A stretch of 36,372 bases of DNA from Prosthecobacter sp. (GCF_020439865.1 NZ_JAGRPF010000024.1:1-36372), one strand, 5' to 3'. Positions 8,908 through 18,249 are shown, counted from the stretch's first letter. The notes: generated by a model from the sequence alone, not told the origin. A program made the numbers and translations.

Positions 8908-10290
8908 ATGGAATACCTCTCACTTCCCTACCTCACTGCTGGTGTTGCCGCGTTGTTTGCGGGCGCCCTTCTTTCCCTGCGATCTCAGAAACCGCGGGCG
9001 ACAGCCATTGTCGCCGCCTGTGTCGCGTTGCTGAGCTTTCTGCTCGCCGCGCGTGAAGTCATCGTTGCCGGCCACGGGCGTTTGTTCGATCCGCTGCTGA
9101 GGTGTTTCGAGGCGGACGGACTGGACGCTGTGCCCATGGCCTTCTACGCAGCGCTCACGTTGGTGTTCGTCGTGCTCGCGCCCAGACGTGACGCGAGCGG
9201 CAGTGCGCTTGCGGGCATGCTGCTGATTTCACTCGCCACGCAGATTACCTATGCCGCCGCAGATTTGGTCACCCTCACTGCGGGCTGGTGGCTCACCAGC
9301 CTGCCTTTTGTGCTGCGCTTGTTTGGCGTGCAGCGTTCGCAAAAACTCAGCCAGGGGTTTCTCATCGCCAGTTGTGTTGCTTTGACCGCCGCAGTGGTGA
9401 TCATGCACACCACGGAGATCGAAGATCTCTCCCATGCCAGCATGGTTGCCTTTGGCCTGATCATTCTCGCCGTCATCCTGCGGAAGGGCGTGTTTCCGTT
9501 GCACGGCTGGATGTTGAGCGCCTTCGAAAAGGGACCGCTGCTGCCCACGGCGCTGCTGTTCAATGGTCACCTCGGCGCTTTGCTCATCGCCCGATCGGAG
9601 GCGCACGCGCTGCCGCAGGCGGCCAGGCATGCGCTCGACATCCTCAGCACCGTTGCGATTGCCACCGCGTTGATCACCAGCATCCGCGGACTGGCTGAGA
9701 ACAGGCCGCGCCGTCTTCTTGCGCTGCTGTGTGTTTCGCAGGCCGGATTCATCCTCGCAGGAATTGCCACAGCCAATGCCGAGGGCATCACCGGTGCGTT
9801 GCTGCACTGGTTGGTGGTTTCAGCCGCCTCGACGGGATTGATTTGCATTGTTCGTGTGCTTGAAGTTCGCGTCGCGGGCGTTGCGGATCCCGCCAGCCAC
9901 CTTGGCCTCGCGGTCAAGGCTCCGCGTCTTGCCACGTTCTTCCTCGTTTGCGGCCTCGCCCTCATCGGCCTGCCCGGCACTCTGGGCTACTGTGCGGAAG
10001 ATTTGTTGTTTCACGGGGCGCTAGAGAGCCATCCGTACATCGGCCTCGCGCTGCTCGTCGCGACAGCGTTTAACGCAATTAATCTCATTCGCCTCTTCAG
10101 CATCCTCTTCCTGGGTGTTCTGCCCAAGCATGTCATTGATATTCCAGATGCCCTTCCGCGCGAGCGCTGGCCGCTCGCCGCGTGCGCGGTGTTTCTCATC
10201 TGCGGCGGACTGCTGCCAGGCACCATCATCGCCTGGCGTTCTGAAGCCGCTCATGTCATGGAGCAGGCGCTTGGCGTCGAGAGTCACTGA
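8908..10290 (+). CDS. Second antiporter-like membrane subunit of the DAB operon (DabB2-like)
   Basis: A 460-residue polytopic protein related to NuoM/NuoN/MrpD-type subunits. It keeps the TM7 region (LRKGVFPLHGWMLSAFEKGP, with K193 as the likely functional Lys) and the late signature LALIGLPGTLGYCAED. At the TM5 position, where DabB has Glu in GGWE, this protein has GWW (W128), so one key proton-path residue seems lost. The ATG at 8908 is preferred over an in-frame start at 8824 inside dabB, because the protein then begins directly at the first membrane helix and lies 10 bases after the dabB stop. Tight coupling to dabA-dabB implies the same complex. Whether it pumps ions or is structural is unknown. 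Confidence 0.85.
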   Translation: MEYLSLPYLTAGVAALFAGALLSLRSQKPRATAIVAACVALLSFLLAAREVIVAGHGRLFDPLLRCFEADGLDAVPMAFYAALTLVFVVLAPRRDASGSALAGMLLISLATQITYAAADLVTLTAGWWLTSLPFVLRLFGVQRSQKLSQGFLIASCVALTAAVVIMHTTEIEDLSHASMVAFGLIILAVILRKGVFPLHGWMLSAFEKGPLLPTALLFNGHLGALLIARSEAHALPQAARHALDILSTVAIATALITSIRGLAENRPRRLLALLCVSQAGFILAGIATANAEGITGALLHWLVVSAASTGLICIVRVLEVRVAGVADPASHLGLAVKAPRLATFFLVCGLALIGLPGTLGYCAEDLLFHGALESHPYIGLALLVATAFNAINLIRLFSILFLGVLPKHVIDIPDALPRERWPLAACAVFLICGGLLPGTIIAWRSEAAHVMEQALGVESH

Positions 10291-10318
10291 TCTCGGTTCG
10301 ATCGCTGGAGCAGTGACT
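10282..10318 (+). terminator. Possible hairpin at the end of the dab operon
   Basis: An 8 bp inverted repeat (AGTCACTG at 10282-10289, CAGTGACT at 10311-10318) with a 21-base loop spans the stop codon of the last dab gene. There is no T tract after it, so it is at best a factor-dependent terminator or a 3'-end stabiliser. Confidence 0.25.
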
Positions 10319-10497
10319 GACGTGTGTGATCAATGAGCACTCGGTGCGACGTGCATTTTTCGTGATCGAATCAACTTGGATTGAGCGGGCGATGACGTCG
10401 CTGGAGATCGCATGCGCGTATCAATGGGTGGAGACTCCTGACTTTTGAACAAATTTCTCAGATCAGCGGTCTAAATAGATAACAACCACCGCAGGCC

Positions 10498-11535
10498 ATG
10501 AACGCCCAACTCCAACTTCCCATTCGGGGATGGAGTCGTGCTGAAGAAAGCTCCAAGCACGGCTCAGGGGGAAGAACAATACCTCGGATCGGCCTGGTGC
10601 TTTCGAGTGGTGGTGCACGTGGACTGGCCCATGCGGGCGTCATACAAGTGCTTGAAGAAGAAGGCATCCCCATCGCCGCTGTCGCCGGCTGCAGCATGGG
10701 TGCCTATGTGGGCTCACTTTGGACCTCCGGACTCAATGGAGCCCAGTTGGAGGAACGCGCTCGCGAGATCAAGGATCGTGCGACGCTGAAGTCGCTGATG
10801 GATTTCATCATTCCCCCGTCTCAGGGACTGATCCGAGGGGAAAAGCTTCGTCGGCATCTCGAACGCGATTTGGGGTCCAAGACCTTTGCAGAGCTCGAGA
10901 AGCCACTGATCGTCATCGCCACGGATCTGGACCGGCTGACTCCGCATGTGTTTGACTCCGGCATCGTTTCGCATGCCGTGCATGCCAGTTCTGCGATTCC
11001 GGCCGTGTGCGCCCCGGTCACCCTCGATGGACGCCGCTACACGGATGGCGGTGCTTCCGAGCCTCTGCCCGTCACCCTGCTCAAGAAACGCATTCCTTTG
11101 GATCGTGTCATCGCCGTGAATGTCATGCCGACACCGGACGACTTTGAAGCAAACAGCGACCGCACGTTCATGTCGGGGGACAAGCCTGCGTTCCAAGTAT
11201 TCTCGCGCATGTTCCGCTCCTTCTGGCAGAAGGTGAACCTTCTCGCCTACGGGAATGTGCTCGACACTTTCCGCCGCGCTTTGATGGCGGCACAGCTTCA
11301 TCTCATCGCCAAGGAGGAGGCCGCCGCAGATGTGGTCATCCATCCGCGCTTTGCCGCCTCGACCTGGCATGACTTCGAGAATTTTGGGCAGTATCTGCAG
11401 GCCGGACGCGACGCTGCAAGCGACGCGCTGCCTGCCATTCGGGCCCTTCTTCAGACCGAAACCAACCTCAACCAGGAGACAATCAGCCATGAACTTTCTC
11501 CACAAAACTCCCGACTGGGACTCCACGCCGCCTGA
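10498..11535 (+). CDS. Patatin-like phospholipase/lipase (RssA/NTE family)
   Basis: The 345-residue protein has the patatin fold with a Ser-Asp dyad: an oxyanion loop SSGGARGLAHAG (residues 36-47), nucleophile S66 in AGCSMGAY, and D183 in the DGGASEP motif. Such enzymes hydrolyse acyl esters of phospholipids or neutral lipids. There is no signal peptide, so it should act in the cytoplasm or on the inner membrane face. It heads a run of fatty-acid activation and beta-oxidation genes, and its last 47 bases overlap the next gene, so translation is probably coupled. The likely job is to release fatty acids for the pathway encoded downstream. The preceding 207 bp gap has only weak promoter-like sequence (TTGAAC near 10447 with A/T-rich sequence near 10470). 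Confidence 0.92.
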   Translation: MNAQLQLPIRGWSRAEESSKHGSGGRTIPRIGLVLSSGGARGLAHAGVIQVLEEEGIPIAAVAGCSMGAYVGSLWTSGLNGAQLEERAREIKDRATLKSLMDFIIPPSQGLIRGEKLRRHLERDLGSKTFAELEKPLIVIATDLDRLTPHVFDSGIVSHAVHASSAIPAVCAPVTLDGRRYTDGGASEPLPVTLLKKRIPLDRVIAVNVMPTPDDFEANSDRTFMSGDKPAFQVFSRMFRSFWQKVNLLAYGNVLDTFRRALMAAQLHLIAKEEAAADVVIHPRFAASTWHDFENFGQYLQAGRDAASDALPAIRALLQTETNLNQETISHELSPQNSRLGLHAA

Positions 11536-12976
11536 CGCCTGGCGTCAGTGGCAGATCACGCAGTTGCGTGATTACCTCTCTCGTCGTGTCATTCCCTTCA
11601 GCGCACACTATCGGCGCGTCTTCGAAGAGCAGGGCGTGCACCCGCTCGACATCCGGTCGCTCGAAGACTGGAGTCGTGTTCCAATGACTTCAAAGAAGGA
11701 TCTCGTGACTCCGCGAGACTTTGTTCTCGTTCCTGACGAACTGGTGCTTCGCCGCGACCCCTCGATGTGGATTGATGTGCTGATGCACGGTCGTGCCGCA
11801 GCCAAAGAGCATGCTGAAGCCGAATTTCGTCCGATCCTGCTCACCAGCACCACGGGGCGGTCATCCGATCCCGTGCCGTTTCTCTACACCAAGCACGACC
11901 TGCACAATCTCGATATCAGCGGCAGCCGTTTGATGCTGGCAGGGCGTTCCGAACGCGAGTTCAAGCACATCAATCTCTTCCCGTATGCGCCGCATCTCGC
12001 CTTTTGGCTGGCGCATCACGCGGGCCTAGGCTTCGGCACATTCATGCTGAGCACCGGCGGCGGCAAGACGCTCGGCACCGACGGCAACATCAAGCTTATC
12101 GACAAAATTCAGCCGGACATCCTGATCGGCATGCCGACGTTCATTTACCATGTGCTGCGTGAAGCCTACGAAACCGGCAGGCAGTGGCCCAACTTGAAAC
12201 GCCTCGTTCTCGGGGGCGAAAAGGTGGCTGATGGACTCCGTGCCCGTCTGCGCGATCTGGCCACTGCTCTGGGCAGCCCGGATGCGCAGGTGATGGCGAC
12301 CTACGGGTTCACCGAGGCAAAGATGGCCTTTCCCGAGTGCGTCGGCAAATCCCACGAGGTTACCGGCTATCATCTCAGTCCGGACCTCGGAATTGTAGAA
12401 CTCATCGACCCAACAACGGGTGAACTGGTGCCCGACGGCCATCCAGGTGAGATTGTGTTCACCCCGCTCGACGCACGCGGCACCGTGGTTTTGCGCTACC
12501 GCACCGGCGACATCGCCGAAGGCGGACTGACTTGGGAAAAGTGCCCCAGTTGCGGGCGCACCTGTCCGAGACTGGTCGGTCCCATTTCGCGTGTCAGCGA
12601 AGTGCGCGAACTGCACGTGGACAAGCTCAAAGGAACGCTGGTGAACTTCAATCTGCTCGAGCACCTGCTTGATGATCAAAAAGGCATCGCCGCATGGCAG
12701 ATCGAGCTGCGCAAACGGCATGACGATCCGCTCGAAACCGATGAGGTTCATCTCCATCTCACCGCCGAACCCGGCGTGCGCGAATCCGAACTCGAACTCG
12801 CCGTGTCCCGCCGCTTCCACGAAGCCACTGAGATCACGCCGAACGGGCTTCACTTCCATGAACTCTCCGACCTGCGTGATCGGCTGGGCATAGGCCGCCT
12901 TCTGAAGGAGGAGAAACTTGTCGATCATCGCCCCAAAGCCCAACCCGCAGCCACTCATGTGGCGCTCAGCTCCTAA
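11489..12976 (+). CDS. PaaK/LuxE-like AMP-forming acyl-CoA ligase
   Basis: A 495-residue member of the adenylate-forming superfamily, phenylacetate-CoA ligase branch. Motifs: a P-loop-like LLTSTTGRSSDP (118-128), ATYGFTEAK (A5-type, about 270-278), and RYRTGD (A7-type, 336-341). A CPSCGRTCPRL cluster (352-361), common in PaaK-like proteins, may bind zinc. The expected reaction is ATP-dependent activation of a carboxylic acid to its CoA thioester via acyl-AMP. In this operon the substrate is more likely a fatty acid than phenylacetate, because no phenylacetate genes are present and thiolase, FadJ and acyl-CoA dehydrogenase genes follow. The ATG at 11489 has AGGAG about 11 bases upstream and sits inside the end of the patatin gene. 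Confidence 0.88.
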   Translation: MNFLHKTPDWDSTPPDAWRQWQITQLRDYLSRRVIPFSAHYRRVFEEQGVHPLDIRSLEDWSRVPMTSKKDLVTPRDFVLVPDELVLRRDPSMWIDVLMHGRAAAKEHAEAEFRPILLTSTTGRSSDPVPFLYTKHDLHNLDISGSRLMLAGRSEREFKHINLFPYAPHLAFWLAHHAGLGFGTFMLSTGGGKTLGTDGNIKLIDKIQPDILIGMPTFIYHVLREAYETGRQWPNLKRLVLGGEKVADGLRARLRDLATALGSPDAQVMATYGFTEAKMAFPECVGKSHEVTGYHLSPDLGIVELIDPTTGELVPDGHPGEIVFTPLDARGTVVLRYRTGDIAEGGLTWEKCPSCGRTCPRLVGPISRVSEVRELHVDKLKGTLVNFNLLEHLLDDQKGIAAWQIELRKRHDDPLETDEVHLHLTAEPGVRESELELAVSRRFHEATEITPNGLHFHELSDLRDRLGIGRLLKEEKLVDHRPKAQPAATHVALSS

Positions 12977-12980
12977 CGCC

Positions 12981-14252
12981 ATGAAAACTCCCTCTCTCGT
13001 CATTGTCTCGGCCGTCCGCACGCCCTTCTCGCGTGCAGGCACCGACCTCGCACATCTCGACGCGGTGGAGCTTGGCCGCCACGCGGTCAGCTCGCTGCTC
13101 ACACGCACGGGAATCGACCCAATGCTGGTCGACGAGACCATCTTTGGCTGCGTGGGCCAGCCTGCGGATGCGATGAACATCGCCCGCGTTGTCGCTTTGC
13201 GCGCCGGATTGCCGGAGTCGAAACCGGCGATGACCGTGCATCGCAACTGTGCCTCCGGTTTGGAGGCCATCACGCTAGCGCATGCCAAGATGTGCGCGGG
13301 GCAGGGCGAAGTCTTTGTCGTCGGCGGCACGGAGAGCATGAGCAACATGCCGTTCTACTTCTCACGGCCCGCCGTCGAAAAATTCACCGCCATGAGCCGT
13401 GCGCGCGACTTCAAAGGCCGCGCCAAAGCCGCGCTGCATTTTCGTCCTGCGGACTTTGCGCCTGTCATCGGCATCAAGCTTGGACTGACAGATCCCGTCT
13501 CCAGTTTGAACATGGGCCAGACGGCTGAAGTGCTCGCCCGTGAGTTTGGCATCACGCGCGACATGCAGGATGCCTTTGCCATGCGCAGCCACCTGCGCGC
13601 CACGCAGGCCAATCATCTGCTGAATCAGGAAATCGCTCCCGTGCTCGGCAAACACATCATTACGACCGACAACGGCATCCGTGCCGACTCCAGCCTTGAA
13701 AAACTCGCGAAGCTCAAACCGCTTTTCGACACCGTCACCGGCAGCGTGACCGCAGGAAACTCATCTCAGATCACCGATGGTGCTGTCGCCCTGCTCGTCG
13801 CCACCGAGGAAGCAGCGGCGGCTCACAACTGGAAGCCGCTTGGACGTCTCGTCAGCTATTCGGCGACGGGCTGCGATCCGGCGCGCATGGGGCTGGGCCC
13901 TGTTCGTGCTCTGGATGCCGCGCTTCATCGCAGCGGCTGGAAACTCAACGATGCCGACGTCTTTGAAATCAATGAAGCCTTCGCCGCCCAGGTGCTGGCC
14001 GTGATGAAATGTCTGGCTGATCCCGCCAGCGCGCGGCGCGCCGGTCTGGAAGGCCCGCTTGGCGAGGTCGATCCTGCGAAGATCAACGCCTGCGGTGGTG
14101 CCATTGCCCTTGGCCATCCGGTCGGTGCCACGGGCGCCCGTCTTGTTCTCACCGCTCTCAATCAACTGCACGCCACCGACTCACGGCGTGCCGTCGTCAG
14201 CCTTTGTGTGGGAGGCGGGCAGGGGATGGCAGCCTGTCTCGAAGCATTATGA
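12981..14252 (+). CDS. fadI: Acetyl-CoA acyltransferase (3-ketoacyl-CoA thiolase)
   Basis: A 423-residue thiolase. The acyl-accepting Cys is C90 in HRNCASGLEA. The C-terminal half has the conserved NEAFAAQ, the His-bearing CGGAIALGHPVGATGAR and the second catalytic Cys in SLCVGGGQG. It cleaves 3-ketoacyl-CoA with CoA to acetyl-CoA and a shortened acyl-CoA, the last step of beta-oxidation. The length fits FadI/HADHB-type subunits that pair with a FadJ-type partner, which is the next gene. The start at 12981 is 4 bases after the ligase stop. The stop overlaps the next start codon as ATGA (14249-14252), indicating translational coupling. Confidence 0.95.
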   Translation: MKTPSLVIVSAVRTPFSRAGTDLAHLDAVELGRHAVSSLLTRTGIDPMLVDETIFGCVGQPADAMNIARVVALRAGLPESKPAMTVHRNCASGLEAITLAHAKMCAGQGEVFVVGGTESMSNMPFYFSRPAVEKFTAMSRARDFKGRAKAALHFRPADFAPVIGIKLGLTDPVSSLNMGQTAEVLAREFGITRDMQDAFAMRSHLRATQANHLLNQEIAPVLGKHIITTDNGIRADSSLEKLAKLKPLFDTVTGSVTAGNSSQITDGAVALLVATEEAAAAHNWKPLGRLVSYSATGCDPARMGLGPVRALDAALHRSGWKLNDADVFEINEAFAAQVLAVMKCLADPASARRAGLEGPLGEVDPAKINACGGAIALGHPVGATGARLVLTALNQLHATDSRRAVVSLCVGGGQGMAACLEAL

Positions 14253-16324
14253 AAACCAAGTTATTCAACCTCGACTACTTCAAAGCCATGAAAACAAACT
14301 TTCTCAACCGACCCTCGGTCATCCATGACCCGCCTCACGTGCTGGAAAACATCGTTCTAGGCGACCCGATTCCGGCGAAGCACTTCCGGCTCGATGTCGA
14401 TCATGACGGCATCGCCTGGCTCGTTTTCGACACCCTGAAGTCCTCCGCCAACATCTGGAATGAGGAGACGCTCCGCGAGTTCAATCATCACCTCGAAGCC
14501 GTCGAGCACGACACGCGTGTGAAAGCGTTGGTCCTGAAAAGCGCCAAGGAACGAATCTTCGTTGCTGGTGCGGACATCAAACTCATTCGCAACCTGCCGC
14601 ATGTGCGTGTGAACGATCTGATCTGGCTGGGACAGGCCGTGTTTGATCGTCTGGCCAGATTGCGTGTTCCGAAGATTGCCGCCATCCACGGCGCGTGCAT
14701 GGGCGGCGGGTTTGAAGTCGCCCTCGCGTGCGACTGGCGCATCGCCAGCGATCATCCGAGCACCAAGATTGGCCTGCCGGAAACTCAGCTTGGCATTTTG
14801 CCCGCCTGGGGCGGTTCAACACGTCTGCCGAGACTGATAGGAATACGCAAGGCGCTGGACCTCATTGCCGGCGGCAAACTGCTCAACGCCGAGGCGGCAA
14901 AGCGCGCAGGATTGGTCAGTCACGTCGTGGCAGCGGAAAATCTCGACACACTTGCCCGTCGTCTTGCCCGCGTCAGACGGCCTCACCTCCGCTTCAGATT
15001 TGAAAACCTCTTTTCATGGTTCATTGGACGCACGGCCAAACGGAAGGTGCTCGAGAAAACGCGGGGGTTGTATCCGTCCGTAACCAAGGCCGTGGATGTC
15101 GTCTCTCATGCCGTGCATGGAGATATCGACAACGGCCTGCTGCTGGAACGTGAAGCTGTGGCCGAACTGATCAAGAGTCGTGAAGCAAGCCGATTGATCG
15201 ATCTCTTTTTCAAGCGCGAAGAAGCCAACAAACGTCCCGCCGCCACGGGCACCGCGATCCCCATCCACGATGCGGTGGTCATTGGTGCCGGCGTGATGGG
15301 ATCTGGCATCGCGCATACACTCGCTTCGCGTGGCGTTCGGGTCCTTATGACGGACGTCACCAACGACAGCCTCGCGCGTGGCCTGGAGCGGATTCATGGC
15401 CTCGTTTCAGAAGCCACGCGTAGAAGGCTGGTGACCAGAGTTAAGGGCCGCGACACGCTCGACCGGATCAGCACCACGCCTGTTCCCGTGCCGCTCAACC
15501 GCCATCATCTCGTCATCGAAGCGGCGACGGAGACCATGGAACTGAAGAAGAAAATCTTCGCTGATCTCGCGGGCCGTGTCGCGAATGACACCATCCTCGC
15601 CACAAACACCAGCGCGTTGTCCGTCGCCGAACTGGCGCGGACGGTGCCGAATCCCGAGCGCGTCATCGGCCTGCACTTCTTCAACCCGGTACATCGCATG
15701 CCGCTGGTGGAGGTCATCACGCTGCCGGAGACATCTCCGGACGTGCTCGCCACCGCGATCACCTTCGTGCAAAAACTCGGCAAGACTCCGGTCGTCGTCA
15801 AAGACAGCCCGGGATTCCTCGTGAACCGCATTCTGATTCCCTATCTGATGGAGGCCGTGCGGCTGCATGACAGCGGCATTCCGGTGAATGACATCGACGA
15901 AGCGATGCTGAAGTTCGGAATGCCGATGGGACCGATGCGCCTGCTGGACGAAATTGGTCTGGATGTCGCGGCGCATGTGGCCAAGTCTCTTGCCCACGCC
16001 TTTCCGGATCGTTTTCCTCACACCGATGCACTCGACAGACTGGTGGCAGCAGGTCATTTCGGCAAAAAGACCGGCCAGGGGTTCTACCGCTACAAGGACG
16101 GTCGCGAGATCCTTCCCGACGTTCACTACGATCTCCCAAGGCACGAGAGCATTCAGACCAATCTGGCGCTGCTCATCAGCCAGGAGGCGATGCGCTGCCT
16201 CAAGGAAGGCATTGCCCGCAGCGCCGATGATATTGATCTCGCCATGGTGCTGGGCACCGGCTATCCGCCGTTCCGCGGCGGTCCCATCACTTTCGCCCGT
16301 GACACGGGCATCATTGATTACTGA
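14249..16324 (+). CDS. fadJ: Fatty-acid oxidation multifunctional enzyme: enoyl-CoA hydratase/3-hydroxyacyl-CoA dehydrogenase
   Basis: A 691-residue fusion. The N-terminal crotonase domain (about 45-235) shows the oxyanion motif AGADIKLI and the two catalytic acids E156 (CMGGGFEVALA) and E178 (LPETQLGILPAWGGS). The NAD-binding dehydrogenase domain begins at about 340 with VIGAGVMGSGIA (345-356) and has the catalytic His H476 in GLHFFNPVHRMP; the C-terminal helical domain follows to the end. It hydrates 2-enoyl-CoA and oxidises 3-hydroxyacyl-CoA with NAD+. The ATG at 14249 overlaps the thiolase stop. A second in-frame ATG at 14288 is an alternative start giving a protein 13 residues shorter. 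It forms the expected trifunctional pair with the thiolase just upstream. Confidence 0.95.
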   Translation: MKTKLFNLDYFKAMKTNFLNRPSVIHDPPHVLENIVLGDPIPAKHFRLDVDHDGIAWLVFDTLKSSANIWNEETLREFNHHLEAVEHDTRVKALVLKSAKERIFVAGADIKLIRNLPHVRVNDLIWLGQAVFDRLARLRVPKIAAIHGACMGGGFEVALACDWRIASDHPSTKIGLPETQLGILPAWGGSTRLPRLIGIRKALDLIAGGKLLNAEAAKRAGLVSHVVAAENLDTLARRLARVRRPHLRFRFENLFSWFIGRTAKRKVLEKTRGLYPSVTKAVDVVSHAVHGDIDNGLLLEREAVAELIKSREASRLIDLFFKREEANKRPAATGTAIPIHDAVVIGAGVMGSGIAHTLASRGVRVLMTDVTNDSLARGLERIHGLVSEATRRRLVTRVKGRDTLDRISTTPVPVPLNRHHLVIEAATETMELKKKIFADLAGRVANDTILATNTSALSVAELARTVPNPERVIGLHFFNPVHRMPLVEVITLPETSPDVLATAITFVQKLGKTPVVVKDSPGFLVNRILIPYLMEAVRLHDSGIPVNDIDEAMLKFGMPMGPMRLLDEIGLDVAAHVAKSLAHAFPDRFPHTDALDRLVAAGHFGKKTGQGFYRYKDGREILPDVHYDLPRHESIQTNLALLISQEAMRCLKEGIARSADDIDLAMVLGTGYPPFRGGPITFARDTGIIDY

Positions 16325-16348
16325 AACCCTCAACTGGAGAGCAAGGCC

Positions 16349-18205
16349 ATGAAAACAACTCTGGAAGAAAACAAGACCGAGAAAAAAACACTCATCGACA
16401 CCTCCCGCATGAACGCGGGACAGCGTGCCGCACTCGAAATGGCGGAAGCCGCACGCGACGAACGTCGCAACACCGGGCTCGCCGCCGGCATCTTCTTTGG
16501 CGAACCCGACTTCGACAAACTGCTGCCGTTTCCGAAGCAAAGCGTCGAGGACCATGATCAGGGCGATGCCTTTTTGCATCGCCTCGAATTGGTGCTGGAC
16601 AAATACGCCGATCCCGATGCGATCGACGCCACGGGAGAGATTTCCGATGTGCTGTTGGGCGAACTCGCGATGATCGGCGCCTTCGGCATCAAGATTCCTG
16701 TCAAATACGGCGGACTTGGTCTGTCACAGACCAACTACTCGCGTGCCGCGATGTTGCTCGGCAGCCGCTGCGGCAATCTCGCGGCGCTGCTGTCTGCACA
16801 TCAATCCATTGGTGCGCCGCAGCCGCTGATTCTGTTTGGCACGGAGGAACAGAAAGCGAAATACCTGCCACGTTGCGCCAAGGGCGAGATCAGTGCCTTT
16901 GCTTTGACCGAAAACGACGTGGGGTCAGATCCCGCCCGTATGAAGACCGAGGCGAAACTCGACGCGGACGGCACACACTACATCCTCAATGGGGAGAAGC
17001 TGTGGTGCACGAACGGAACCAAGGCCGGAATGATCGTTGTGATGGCAAAAACCCCCACGGCCGAGAAGCCGCACGCGACGACGGCGTTCATTGTCGAAAC
17101 GAACTGGCCGGGCGTCGATATTCTGCATCGCTGCCGCTTCATGGGACTCAAGGCGCTCTACAATGGGGTCATTCATTTCGAGAACGTGCGGGTGCCTGTT
17201 GCCAACGTGCTTGGTGGTGTCGGGCGCGGTCTCAAGGTGGCGCTGACGACACTTAACACGGGACGCATCACACTTCCGGCGGCCTGCACGGGCCTTTCAA
17301 AGCGCTGTCTGGAAATCAGCACACGCTGGGCACGTTCGCGCGAGCAGTGGGGACAGCCGATCGGGCGCCATGCCGCTATCGCAGACAAGCTCAGCCGCAT
17401 GGCCGCTGATACGTTCGCGATGGAAGGCGTCGTGCGTTACGTCTCCGCGATGGTAGATCGTGACAAGAACGCCGATGTGCGTCTCGAAGCGGCGATCGGC
17501 AAGCTCTGGGGCAGCGAAAAGTCCTGGCGCATTATGGACGACACGATGCAGATGCGCGGAGGTCGCGGCTTTGAAACCGCTGCTTCACTCAAGGCACGCG
17601 GTGATGTGCCCGAACCAGTCGAACGTCTGTTCCGTGATTCACGCATCAACACGATCTTCGAAGGCAGCAGCGAAATCATGAGACTTTTCATCGCACGCGA
17701 AGCGCTGGAACCTCATCTGAGGCTCGGTGCAGAGGCGGTGAATCCCACGCTGTCTTGGAAGGTGCGAGCGAAGGCCGCGCTGCGCGCCGCGCGTTTTTAT
17801 TCGCTCTGGTATCCAATGAAATGGCTGCCGTTCGGTGCGGGTGATTCCCGAGAGCTGCTTCACCCCGCTCTGCAGTTTGACCTTGATGCCATTGCCCGAC
17901 TGAGCCGTGTCCTCGCCCGCCGCCTGTTCCTAGCGATGGCCATGAATGGTCCAAAATTGGAGAAGCGTCAGATTCTGCTCGGTCACTTCGTCGATGTGGG
18001 GGCCGAGTTGTTTGTGTGGAGCTGTGCGCTGGCACACGCGCAGTTCAAGGTGAACGATTCGTCGATGCCTGAGGTCGAGATCGACAAACTGGTTCGCCTC
18101 GTCCGCTTCTTTGGCAGGACGACTCGTGAACGCATCGCCACCAGCTTCCGCCACATCAAGGAGAACCTGGATGCCGAGAGCTGGCGGGTGGCGCAGGAAG
18201 TCTGA
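16349..18205 (+). CDS. Acyl-CoA dehydrogenase, long-chain type with C-terminal extension
   Basis: A 618-residue flavoprotein of the acyl-CoA dehydrogenase family. The core shows FALTENDVGSDPARM (signature 1), MRGGRGFETAASL (signature 2 region) and IFEGSSEI with the catalytic-base candidate E438. About 150 residues follow the core, as in VLCAD/ACAD9-type enzymes, where the extension aids membrane association or dimer packing. It makes the trans-2 double bond in the first step of beta-oxidation and passes electrons to an electron-transfer flavoprotein, not encoded in this window. GGAG lies 10-13 bases before the ATG. It is 24 bases after fadJ and closes the operon; the N-terminal 20 residues are Lys/Glu-rich and probably disordered. 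Confidence 0.93.
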   Translation: MKTTLEENKTEKKTLIDTSRMNAGQRAALEMAEAARDERRNTGLAAGIFFGEPDFDKLLPFPKQSVEDHDQGDAFLHRLELVLDKYADPDAIDATGEISDVLLGELAMIGAFGIKIPVKYGGLGLSQTNYSRAAMLLGSRCGNLAALLSAHQSIGAPQPLILFGTEEQKAKYLPRCAKGEISAFALTENDVGSDPARMKTEAKLDADGTHYILNGEKLWCTNGTKAGMIVVMAKTPTAEKPHATTAFIVETNWPGVDILHRCRFMGLKALYNGVIHFENVRVPVANVLGGVGRGLKVALTTLNTGRITLPAACTGLSKRCLEISTRWARSREQWGQPIGRHAAIADKLSRMAADTFAMEGVVRYVSAMVDRDKNADVRLEAAIGKLWGSEKSWRIMDDTMQMRGGRGFETAASLKARGDVPEPVERLFRDSRINTIFEGSSEIMRLFIAREALEPHLRLGAEAVNPTLSWKVRAKAALRAARFYSLWYPMKWLPFGAGDSRELLHPALQFDLDAIARLSRVLARRLFLAMAMNGPKLEKRQILLGHFVDVGAELFVWSCALAHAQFKVNDSSMPEVEIDKLVRLVRFFGRTTRERIATSFRHIKENLDAESWRVAQEV

Positions 18206-18249
18206 ATGATATTTCGGCTGGCCTGAAGAATGCTAATTGGGTATACAGA

